The notes under the pieces are model-generated. The model did not search any database. It was not told the DNA's origin and saw nothing but the letters and a program-made list of their open reading frames with translations. Of a stretch of 64,000 nt of DNA, positions 36,601-48,600 are shown in pieces; the first letter of the stretch is position 1; each line of letters begins with the position of its first letter. Where the stretch lies: positions 2,728,001 through 2,792,000 of the forward strand of contig CP134604.1 in NCBI GenBank assembly GCA_021555105.2, read 5' to 3'. Source of the stretch: Thalassospiraceae bacterium LMO-JJ14 (GTDB taxonomy: Bacteria > Pseudomonadota > Alphaproteobacteria > Rhodospirillales > Casp-alpha2). Both the position numbers and the translations under genes were made by a program.

Positions 36601-39600
36601 AGCTTGAAGGCTTACCCATCATCACGGTGTCCTGACCGGACGCGCCGCTGACTGAGGTGTTGCCTCCGATATTACCATTGAAGACAACCTGGTCCCCGCC
36701 GGCGCCCATGCTGATGTTATTGCCGCCAGCCGTGTCGCCGTTAATAACGAGCAGATCGTCACCGGCCTGCAGCGAAATATTCTGGTTCATCGGCATGCCG
36801 TCCAGAATCATGGTGTCGTCGCCGGAAGTCGTCGTGCCGAGCCCCGTTGTCTCCATATCATCCCAACTACCGGGGATCTCATTATAGGTGACTTGCGGTT
36901 CGCCAAGATCCACGCTCAAGGTCGGCGCATCGGCGACACCGGTGACATCGACATCAATGGTGCCATCGACGGTTACGGTCTGACCGTTTTCCTCGGTCGT
37001 GACCGACACCCCAAGGGTAAAGTCTGTGTTGCTGTCATCCGCCGGCGTAACGGTAAGACCTTCCAGATCACCCTCTTCAAGCGTCCAGGTGCCGTTACCG
37101 TTATCCGTACCGGCTGAAAGCACAGCTCCATCCGGAACATCCGTGATGGTGATCGACGAGATATCGTCGACGCTGGAGACATCGATATCGAGCGCGATTG
37201 CCGTATCTTCCGAACCCGTCGTGTCCGCGACCGAAAGATCCGCCTCATCGACAACCCCGTCGACGGTAATGCTGACGGTCGCGGTATCGGTCCCGCCCTG
37301 GCCGTCGGAGACGGTGTAGGTGAAGTCGGTCGCCCCGTTCCAGTCCGCGTCCGGCGTGAAGGTGAACGTGCCGTCGCCGTTATCGACGATCGCGCCGTGC
37401 TCCGGCTGGTCGAAGCCGGTGATCGACAGCGCATCGCCGTCGACATCGCTGTCGTTGCCCAGGAGATCGGCGGCGGTGAACGTGATGGTGCCGTCTTCGG
37501 TGCCGCTCAGCGCATCGTCGCCGGCCACCGGGCCGTCGTTGACCCCGTCGACGGTAATGCTGACGGTCGCGGTATCGGTCCCGCCCTGACCGTCGGAGAC
37601 GGTGTAGGTGAAGTCGGTGGCCCCGTTCCAGTCCGCGTCCGGCGTGAAGGTGAACGTGCCGTCGCCGTTATCGACGATCGCGCCGTGCTCCGGCTGGTCG
37701 AAGCCGGTGATCGACAGCGCATCGCCGTCGACATCGCTGTCGTTGCCCAGGAGATCGGCGGCGGTGAACGTGATGGTGCCGTCTTCGGTGCCGCTCAGCG
37801 CATCGTCGCCGGCAACCGGGCCGTCGTTGACCCCGTCGACGGTAATGCTGACGGTCGCGGTATCCGTGCCGCCCTGACCGTCGGAGACGGTGTAGGTGAA
37901 GTCGGTGGCCCCGTTCCAGTCCGCATCCGGCGTGAAGGTGAACGTGCCGTCGCCGTTATCGACGATCGCGCCGTGCTCCGGCTGGTCGAAGCCGGTGATC
38001 GACAGCGCATCGCCGTCGACATCGCTGTCGTTGCCCAGGAGATCGGCGGCGGTGAACGTGATGGTGCCGTCTTCGGTGCCGCTCAGCGCATCGTCGCCGG
38101 CAACCGGGCCGTCGTTGACCCCGTCGACGGTAATGCTGACGGTCGCGGTATCGGTCCCGCCCTGGCCGTCGGAGACGGTGTAGGTGAAGTCGGTGGCCCC
38201 GTTCCAGTCCGCATCCGGCGTGAAGGTGAACGTGCCGTCGCCGTTATCGACGATCGCGCCGTGCTCCGGCTGGTCGAAGCCGGTGATCGACAGCGCATCG
38301 CCGTCGACATCGCTGTCGTTGCCGAGCAGATCGGCGGCGGTGAACGTGATGGTGCCGTCTTCGGTGCCGCTCAGCGCATCGTCGCCGGCAACCGGGCCGT
38401 CGTTGACCCCGTCGACCGTAATGCTGACGGTCGCGGTATCCGTGCCACCCTGACCGTCGGAGACGGTGTAGGTGAAGTCGGTCGCCCCGTTCCAGTCCGC
38501 GTCCGGCGTGAAGGTGAACGTGCCGTCGCCGTTATCGACGATCGCGCCGTGCTCCGGCTGGTCGAAGCCGGTGATCGACAGCGCATCGCCGTCGACATCG
38601 CTGTCGTTGCCGAGCAGATCGGCGGCGGTGAACGTGATGGTGCCGTCTTCGGTGCCGCTCAGCGCATCGTCGCCGGCAACCGGGCCGTCGTTGACCCCGT
38701 CGACGGTAATGCTGACGGTCGCGGTATCCGTGCCGCCCTGACCGTCGGAGACGGTGTAGGTGAAGTCGGTGGCCCCGTTCCAGTCCGCATCCGGCGTGAA
38801 GGTGAACGTGCCGTCGCCGTTATCGACGATCGCGCCGTGCTCCGGCTGGTCGAAGCCGGTGATCGACAGCGCATCGCCGTCGACATCGCTGTCGTTGCCC
38901 AGGAGATCGGCGGCGGTGAACGTGATGGTGCCGTCTTCGGTGCCGCTCAGCGCATCGTCGCCGGCCACCGGGCCGTCGTTGACCCCGTCGACCGTAATGC
39001 TGACGGTCGCGGTATCGGTCCCGCCCTGACCGTCGGAGACGGTGTAGGTGAAGTCGGTGGCCCCGTTCCAGTCCGCGTCCGGCGTGAAGGTGAACGTGCC
39101 GTCGCCGTTATCGACGATCGCGCCGTGCTCCGGCTGGTCGAAGCCGGTGATCGACAGCGCATCGCCGTCGACATCGCTGTCGTTGCCGAGCAGATCGGCG
39201 GCGGTGAACGTGATGGTGCCGTCTTCGGTGCCGCTCAGCGCATCGTCGCCGGCAACCGGGCCGTCGTTGACCCCGTCGACGGTAATGCTGACGGTCGCGG
39301 TATCCGTGCCGCCCTGACCGTCGGAGACGGTGTAGGTGAAGTCGGTGGCCCCGTTCCAGTCCGCATCCGGCGTGAAGGTGAACGTGCCGTCGCCGTTATC
39401 GACGATCGCGCCGTGCTCCGGCTGGTCGAAGCCGGTGATCGACAGCGCATCGCCGTCGACATCGCTGTCGTTGCCCAGGAGATCGGCGGCGGTGAACGTG
39501 ATGGTGCCGTCTTCGGTGCCGCTCAGCGCATCGTCGCCGGCAACCGGGCCGTCGTTGACCCCGTCGACGGTAATGCTGACGGTCGCGGTATCCGTGCCGC

Positions 39601-42600
39601 CCTGACCGTCGGAGACGGTGTAGGTGAAGTCGGTGGCCCCGTTCCAGTCCGCATCCGGCGTGAAGGTGAACGTGCCGTCGCCGTTATCGACGATCGCGCC
39701 GTGCTCCGGCTGGTCGAAGCCGGTGATCGACAGCGCATCGCCGTCGACATCGCTGTCGTTGCCCAGGAGATCGGCGGCGGTGAACGTGATGGTGCCGTCT
39801 TCGGTGCCGCTCAGCGCATCGTCGCCGGCCACCGGGCCGTCGTTGACCCCGTCGACCGTAATGCTGACGGTCGCGGTATCGGTCCCGCCCTGACCGTCGG
39901 AGACGGTGTAGGTGAAGTCGGTGGCCCCGTTCCAGTCCGCGTCCGGCGTGAAGGTGAACGTGCCGTCGCCGTTATCGACGATCGCGCCGTGCTCCGGCTG
40001 GTCGAAGCCGGTGATCGACAGCGCATCGCCGTCGACATCGCTGTCGTTGCCGAGCAGATCGGCGGCGGTGAACGTGATGGTGCCGTCTTCGGTGCCGCTC
40101 AGCGCATCGTCGCCGGCAACCGGGCCGTCGTTGACCCCGTCGACCGTAATACTGACGGTCGCGGTATCCGTGCCGCCCTGACCGTCGGAGACGGTGTAGG
40201 TGAAGTCGGTGGCCCCGTTCCAGTCCGCGTCCGGCGTGAAGGTGAACGTGCCGTCGCCGTTATCGACGATCGCGCCGTGCTCCGGCTGGTCGAAGCCGGT
40301 GATCGACAGCGCATCGCCGTCGACATCGCTGTCGTTGCCCAGGAGATCGGCGGCGGTGAACGTGATGGTGCCGTCTTCGGTGCCGCTCAGCGCATCGTCG
40401 CCGGCAACCGGGCCGTCGTTGACCCCGTCGACCGTAATGCTGACGGTCGCGGTATCGGTCCCGCCCTGACCGTCGGAGACGGTGTAGGTGAAGTCGGTGG
40501 CCCCGTTCCAGTCCGCGTCCGGCGTGAAGGTGAACGTGCCGTCGCCGTTATCGACGATCGCGCCGTGCTCCGGCTGGTCGAAGCCGGTGATCGACAGCGC
40601 ATCGCCGTCGACATCGCTGTCGTTGCCGAGCAGATCGGCGGCGGTGAACGTGATGGTGCCGTCTTCGGTGCCGCTCAGCGCATCGTCGCCGGCAACCGGG
40701 CCGTCGTTGACCCCGTCGACCGTAATACTGACGGTCGCGGTATCCGTGCCGCCCTGACCGTCGGAGACGGTGTAGGTGAAGTCGGTGGCCCCGTTCCAGT
40801 CCGCGTCCGGCGTGAAGGTGAACGTGCCGTCGCCGTTATCGACGATCGCGCCGTGCTCCGGCTGGTCGAAGCCGGTGATCGACAGCGCATCGCCGTCGAC
40901 ATCGCTGTCGTTGCCCAGGAGATCGGCGGCGGTGAACGTGATGGTGCCGTCTTCGGTGCCGCTCAGCGCATCGTCGCCGGCCACCGGGCCGTCGTTGACC
41001 CCGTCGACGGTAATGCTGACGGTCGCGGTATCTTCCCCGCCCTGACCGTCGGAGACGGTGTAGGTGAAGTCGGTGGCCCCATTCCAGTCCGCATCCGGCG
41101 TGAAGGTGAACGTGCCGTCGCCGTTATCGACGATCGCGCCGTGCTCCGGCTGGTCGAAGCCGGTGATCGACAGCGCATCGCCGTCGACATCGCTGTCGTT
41201 GCCGAGCAGATCGGCGGCGGTGAACGTGATGGTGCCGTCTTCGGTGCCGCTCAGCGCATCGTCGCCGGCAACCGGGCCGTCGTTGACCCCGTCGACGGTA
41301 ATGCTGACGGTCGCGGTATCGGTCCCGCCCTGGCCGTCGGAGACGGTGTAGGTGAAGTCGGTGGCCCCGTTCCAGTCCGCATCCGGCGTGAAGGTGAACG
41401 TGCCGTCGCCGTTATCGACGATCGCGCCGTGCTCCGGCTGGTCGAAGCCGGTGATCGACAGCGCATCGCCGTCGACATCGCTGTCGTTGCCCAGGAGATC
41501 GGCGGCGGTGAACGTGATGGTGCCGTCTTCGGTGCCGCTCAGCGCATCGTCGCCGGCAACCGGGCCGTCGTTGACCCCGTCGACCGTAATGCTGACGGTC
41601 GCGGTATCGGTCCCGCCCTGACCGTCGGAGACGGTGTAGGTGAAGTCGGTGGCCCCGTTCCAGTCCGCGTCCGGCGTGAAGGTGAACGTGCCGTCGCCGT
41701 TATCGACGATCGCGCCGTGCTCCGGCTGGTCGAAGCCGGTGATCGACAGCGCATCGCCGTCGACATCGCTGTCGTTGCCGAGCAGATCGGCGGCGGTGAA
41801 CGTGATGGTGCCGTCTTCGGTGCCGCTCAGCGCATCGTCGCCGGCAACCGGGCCGTCGTTGACCCCGTCGACCGTAATACTGACGGTCGCGGTATCCGTG
41901 CCGCCCTGACCGTCGGAGACGGTGTAGGTGAAGTCGGTGGCCCCGTTCCAGTCCGCGTCCGGCGTGAAGGTGAACGTGCCGTCGCCGTTATCGACGATCG
42001 CGCCGTGCTCCGGCTGGTCGAAGCCGGTGATCGACAGCGCATCGCCGTCGACATCGCTGTCGTTGCCCAGGAGATCGGCGGCGGTGAACGTGATGGTGCC
42101 GTCTTCGGTGCCGCTCAGCGCATCGTCGCCGGCCACCGGGCCGTCGTTGACCCCGTCGACGGTAATGCTGACGGTCGCGGTATCTTCCCCGCCCTGACCG
42201 TCGGAGACGGTGTAGGTGAAGTCGGTGGCCCCATTCCAGTCCGCATCCGGCGTGAAGGTGAACGTGCCGTCGCCGTTATCGACGATCGCGCCGTGCTCCG
42301 GCTGGTCGAAGCCGGTGATCGACAGCGCATCGCCGTCGACATCGCTGTCGTTGCCGAGCAGATCGGCGGCGGTGAACGTGATGGTGCCGTCTTCGGTGCC
42401 GCTCAGCGCATCGTCGCCGGCAACCGGGCCGTCGTTGACCCCGTCGACGGTAATGCTGACGGTCGCGGTATCGGTCCCGCCCTGGCCGTCGGAGACGGTG
42501 TAGGTGAAGTCGGTGGCCCCGTTCCAGTCCGCATCCGGCGTGAAGGTGAACGTGCCGTCGCCGTTATCGACGATCGCGCCGTGCTCCGGCTGGTCGAAGC

Positions 42601-45600
42601 CGGTGATCGACAGCGCATCGCCGTCGACATCGCTGTCGTTGCCCAGGAGATCGGCGGCGGTGAACGTGATGGTGCCGTCTTCGGTGCCGCTCAGCGCATC
42701 GTCGCCGGCAACCGGGCCGTCGTTGACCCCGTCGACGGTAATGCTGACGGTCGCGGTATCGGTCCCGCCCTGGCCGTCGGAGACGGTGTAGGTGAAGTCG
42801 GTGGCCCCGTTCCAGTCCGCGTCCGGCGTGAAGGTGAACGTGCCGTCGCCGTTATCGACGATCGCGCCGTGCTCCGGCTGGTCGAAGCCGGTGATCGACA
42901 GCGCATCGCCGTCGACATCGCTGTCGTTGCCGAGCAGATCGGCGGCGGTGAACGTGATGGTGCCGTCTTCGGTGCCGCTCAGCGCATCGTCGCCGGCAAC
43001 CGGGCCGTCGTTGACCCCGTCGACCGTAATACTGACGGTCGCGGTATCCGTGCCGCCCTGACCGTCGGAGACGGTGTAGGTGAAGTCGGTGGCCCCGTTC
43101 CAGTCCGCGTCCGGCGTGAAGGTGAACGTGCCGTCGCCGTTATCGACGATCGCGCCGTGCTCCGGCTGGTCGAAGCCGGTGATCGACAGCGCATCGCCGT
43201 CGACATCGCTGTCGTTGCCCAGGAGATCGGCGGCGGTGAACGTGATGGTGCCGTCTTCGGTGCCGCTCAGCGCATCGTCGCCGGCCACCGGGCCGTCGTT
43301 GACCCCGTCGACGGTAATGCTGACGGTCGCGGTATCGGTCCCGCCCTGACCGTCGGAGACGGTGTAGGTGAAGTCGGTGGCCCCGTTCCAGTCCGCGTCC
43401 GGCGTGAAGGTGAACGTGCCGTCGCCGTTATCGACGATCGCGCCGTGCTCCGGCTGGTCGAAGCCGGTGATCGACAGCGCATCGCCGTCGACATCGCTGT
43501 CGTTGCCGAGCAGATCGGCGGCGGTGAACGTGATGGTGCCGTCTTCGGTGCCGCTCAGCGCATCGTCGCCGGCAACCGGGCCGTCGTTGACCCCGTCGAC
43601 CGTAATACTGACGGTCGCGGTATCCGTGCCGCCCTGACCGTCGGAGACGGTGTAGGTGAAGTCGGTGGCCCCGTTCCAGTCCGCGTCCGGCGTGAAGGTG
43701 AACGTGCCGTCGCCGTTATCGACGATCGCGCCGTGCTCCGGCTGGTCGAAGCCGGTGATCGACAGCGCATCGCCGTCGACATCGCTGTCGTTGCCCAGGA
43801 GATCGGCGGCGGTGAACGTGATGGTGCCGTCTTCGGTGCCGCTCAGCGCATCGTCGCCGGCAACCGGGCCGTCGTTGACCCCGTCGACCGTAATGCTGAC
43901 GGTCGCGGTATCGGTCCCGCCCTGACCGTCGGAGACGGTGTAGGTGAAGTCGGTGGCCCCGTTCCAGTCCGCGTCCGGCGTGAAGGTGAACGTGCCGTCG
44001 CCGTTATCGACGATCGCGCCGTGCTCCGGCTGGTCGAAGCCGGTGATCGACAGCGCATCGCCGTCGACATCGCTGTCGTTGCCGAGCAGATCGGCGGCGG
44101 TGAACGTGATGGTGCCGTCTTCGGTGCCGCTCAGCGCATCGTCGCCGGCAACCGGGCCGTCGTTGACCCCGTCGACCGTAATACTGACGGTCGCGGTATC
44201 CGTGCCGCCCTGACCGTCGGAGACGGTGTAGGTGAAGTCGGTGGCCCCGTTCCAGTCCGCGTCCGGCGTGAAGGTGAACGTGCCGTCGCCGTTATCGACG
44301 ATCGCGCCGTGCTCCGGCTGGTCGAAGCCGGTGATCGACAGCGCATCGCCGTCGACATCGCTGTCGTTGCCCAGGAGATCGGCGGCGGTGAACGTGATGG
44401 TGCCGTCTTCGGTGCCGCTCAGCGCATCGTCGCCGGCCACCGGGCCGTCGTTGACCCCGTCGACGGTAATGCTGACGGTCGCGGTATCTTCCCCGCCCTG
44501 ACCGTCGGAGACGGTGTAGGTGAAGTCGGTGGCCCCATTCCAGTCCGCATCCGGCGTGAAGGTGAACGTGCCGTCGCCGTTATCGACGATCGCGCCGTGC
44601 TCCGGCTGGTCGAAGCCGGTGATCGACAGCGCATCGCCGTCGACATCGCTGTCGTTGCCGAGCAGATCGGCGGCGGTGAACGTGATGGTGCCGTCTTCGG
44701 TGCCGCTCAGCGCATCGTCGCCGGCAACCGGGCCGTCGTTGACCCCGTCGACGGTAATGCTGACGGTCGCGGTATCGGTCCCGCCCTGGCCGTCGGAGAC
44801 GGTGTAGGTGAAGTCGGTGGCCCCGTTCCAGTCCGCATCCGGCGTGAAGGTGAACGTGCCGTCGCCGTTATCGACGATCGCGCCGTGCTCCGGCTGGTCG
44901 AAGCCGGTGATCGACAGCGCATCGCCGTCGACATCGCTGTCGTTGCCCAGGAGATCGGCGGCGGTGAACGTGATGGTGCCGTCTTCGGTGCCGCTCAGCG
45001 CATCGTCGCCGGCAACCGGGCCGTCGTTGACCCCGTCGACGGTAATGCTGACGGTCGCGGTATCGGTCCCGCCCTGGCCGTCGGAGACGGTGTAGGTGAA
45101 GTCGGTGGCCCCGTTCCAGTCCGCGTCCGGCGTGAAGGTGAACGTGCCGTCGCCGTTATCGACGATCGCGCCGTGCTCCGGCTGGTCGAAGCCGGTGATC
45201 GACAGCGCATCGCCGTCGACATCGCTGTCGTTGCCGAGCAGATCGGCGGCGGTGAACGTGATGGTGCCGTCTTCGGTGCCGCTCAGCGCATCGTCGCCGG
45301 CAACCGGGCCGTCGTTGACCCCGTCGACCGTAATACTGACGGTCGCGGTATCCGTGCCGCCCTGACCGTCGGAGACGGTGTAGGTGAAGTCGGTGGCCCC
45401 GTTCCAGTCCGCGTCCGGCGTGAAGGTGAACGTGCCGTCGCCGTTATCGACGATCGCGCCGTGCTCCGGCTGGTCGAAGCCGGTGATCGACAGCGCATCG
45501 CCGTCGACATCGCTGTCGTTGCCCAGGAGATCGGCGGCGGTGAACGTGATGGTGCCGTCTTCGGTGCCGCTCAGCGCATCGTCGCCGGCAACCGGGCCGT

Positions 45601-48600
45601 CGTTGACCCCGTCGACGGTAATGCTGACGGTCGCGGTATCGGTCCCGCCCTGGCCGTCGGAGACGGTGTAGGTGAAGTCGGTGGCCCCGTTCCAGTCCGC
45701 ATCCGGCGTGAAGGTGAACGTGCCGTCGCCGTTATCGACGATCGCGCCGTGCTCCGGCTGGTCGAAGCCGGTGATCGACAGCGCATCGCCGTCGACATCG
45801 CTGTCGTTGCCCAGGAGATCGGCGGCGGTGAACGTGATGGTGCCGTCTTCGGTGCCGCTCAGCGCATCGTCGCCGGCAACCGGGCCGTCATTTGTATTGT
45901 CCACATTGACGGTAATCGTCGCCGATTGAGTGACACCCGCAGTGTCGGAATTCTCTGCTTCGGTCGAGGTTGCCGTCACATTGAGATCAAAGCTGCCCGT
46001 GTAATCTGTTGGCGGTGTAATCTGCAGACCGGACAGATCCGCAGGGTCGATCTGTGCGACGCCCTCGCTGATGTTGATCACCGTTCCGCTGGCTGTGGTC
46101 AGCGTTGAGCCGTTCGGAATGTCCGAAATCGTGATCGACAGCGTTTCCGAACCGTCTGCATCCGTCAGCGCCGAGGAGATATCCAGTTCGATGGCCGAGT
46201 CTTCCTGACCGGCAACATCCGAAACCGTCAACGTCGGATCATCGGCAACAGCCTCAACCGCCACGTTCAGGGTATTGGTCGTCGTACTGGTGCTGTCGCC
46301 GTCTGTCGTCGTCACCGACACTTCGAGCGGGAAATCACCATCCGAGTTTTCCGGCGGCGTAATGCTGAGACCATTTAACTGTTCTGAAGTTAACTCAACA
46401 GAACCACCTGTAATTTCAATAACTTGTGTCGCACCATTTCCATCCACATAGGTCAGCTGCGCACCATCCGGAATACCATCAATGGAAATCGAAACGGCTT
46501 CAGAGGAATCGCCCGCCGTCACGTCGATGTCGAGCGGAATGACCGTATCTTCAAAACCGGAAGCATCTACAAGATCAACAGTGGCACCATCTGCGATCCC
46601 ATCGACATTGACCGTGATCGATCCCAGGGTCTGTGCCGTATCGCCGCCATCGCCTTCGGTTGAAGTCGCGGTAACGGAAAGATCGAACGTACCGGCGAAG
46701 TCGTCCGGCGGCGTCACCGTCAGACCCTCGAGCTGGCCCGCTTCAAGCGTCGCCGAACCGTCCGTGATCGTGACCGGATTGCCCGCACCGTCCGTCAGGA
46801 TGGCGCCATCCGGAATGTCCGAGATCGTGATCGACAGCGTTTCCGAACCGTCCGTGTCCGCCAGGGCCGAGGAGATATCCAGCGCAATCGCCGTGTCCTC
46901 GTCGCCACCCGCAACCGCCGTCAGATCAAGCGTCGGCGCATCCGCATCCGCCGCCACATCGACATTCAACTGGCCGTTGACGGTGGTCGTGTCTTCGCCG
47001 TCCGTCGTCGTCACCGCGACATCGAGCGTGAAGTCGCCGTCCGAGTTCTCCGGCGGCGTGATCGTCAACCCTTCGAGCTGCGCCGTGGTCAGATCGGCGG
47101 AACCGCCGGTGATCGTGATCTCGTTCCCGGCACCGTCGGTCAGCACCGCCCCGTCGGGGATGTTGGATATCGTCACCGAAACGGATTCCGAGCCGTCCGC
47201 GTCCGTCGAGGCCGCCGTGATGTTCAACGCAATCGCCTGATCCTCGGTCCCCGCCGCGTCCTGCGTCGCCAAGTCCGCGGCATCGGCCACGGCATCGACA
47301 TTGACCGTGATCGATCCCAGGGTCTGTGCCGTATCGCCGCCATCGCCTTCGGTTGAAGTCGCGGTAACGGAAAGATCGAACGTACCGGCGAAGTCGTCCG
47401 GCGGCGTCACCGTCAGACCCTCGAGCTGGCCCGCTTCAAGCGTCGCCGAACCGTCCGTGATCGTGACCGGATTGCCCGCACCGTCCGTCAGGATGGCGCC
47501 ATCCGGAATGTCCGAGATCGTGATCGACAGCGTTTCCGAACCGTCCGTGTCCGCCAGGGCCGAGGAGATATCCAGCGCAATCGCCGTGTCCTCGTCGCCA
47601 CCCGCAACCGCCGTCAGATCAAGCGTCGGCGCATCCGCATCCGCCGCCACATCGACATTCAACTGGCCGTTGACGGTGGTCGTGTCTTCGCCGTCCGTCG
47701 TCGTCACCGCGACATCGAGCGTGAAGTCGCCGTCCGAGTTCTCCGGCGGCGTGATCGTCAACCCTTCGAGCTGCGCCGTGGTCAGATCGGCGGAACCGCC
47801 GGTGATCGTGATCTCGTTCCCGGCACCGTCGGTCAGCACCGCCCCGTCGGGGATGTTGGATATCGTCACCGAAACGGATTCCGAGCCGTCCACGTCCGTC
47901 GAGGCCGCCGTGATGTTCAACGCAATCGCCTGATCCTCGGTCCCCGCCGCGTCCTGCGTCGCCAAGTCCGCGGCATCGGCCACGGCATCGACATTGACCG
48001 TGATCGTCCCGGTTGTTTCGGCCATAGCACCGCCGTTCTGCTCGGTCGACGTCGCCGTCACACCAAGATCGAACGTACCGGCGAAATCATCCGGCGGTGT
48101 AATGGTCAGGTTGTCCAGCAGTGTCGGATCACTCGCGAGATCTTCGGAGGAGATGGTCCACGTGCCATCACCATTGTCGGCCCCTGCCGACAGTACTGCA
48201 CCGTCCGGCACGCCGGATATTGTAACCGACAGGCTTTCAGAACCATCGGTGTCGGTAACGGCGGCACTGATATCCAGCGATATCGCACCATCTTCCGACC
48301 CTGTTGCCAGCGCCGTCAGATCAAGCGTCGGCGCATCCGCATCCGCCGCCACATCGACATTCAACTGGCCGTTGACGGTGGTCGTGTCTTCGCCGTCCGT
48401 CGTCGTCACCGCGACATCGAGCGTGAAGTCGCCGTCCGAGTTCTCCGGCGGCGTGATCGTCAACCCTTCGAGCTGCGCCGTGGTCAGATCGGCGGAACCG
48501 CCGGTGATCGTGATCTCGTTCCCGGCACCGTCGGTCAGCACCGCCCCGTCGGGGATGTTGGATATCGTCACCGAAACGGATTCCGAGCCGTCCACGTCCG

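Noticed and set aside
37397-46108. 2903-codon open frame on the plus strand opposite the adhesin repeat array
   Set aside because: It exists only because the 288-bp unit is a multiple of three and happens to lack stops in that antisense frame, so openness is copied with every repeat. The minus frame continues far beyond the array and has recognisable domains.
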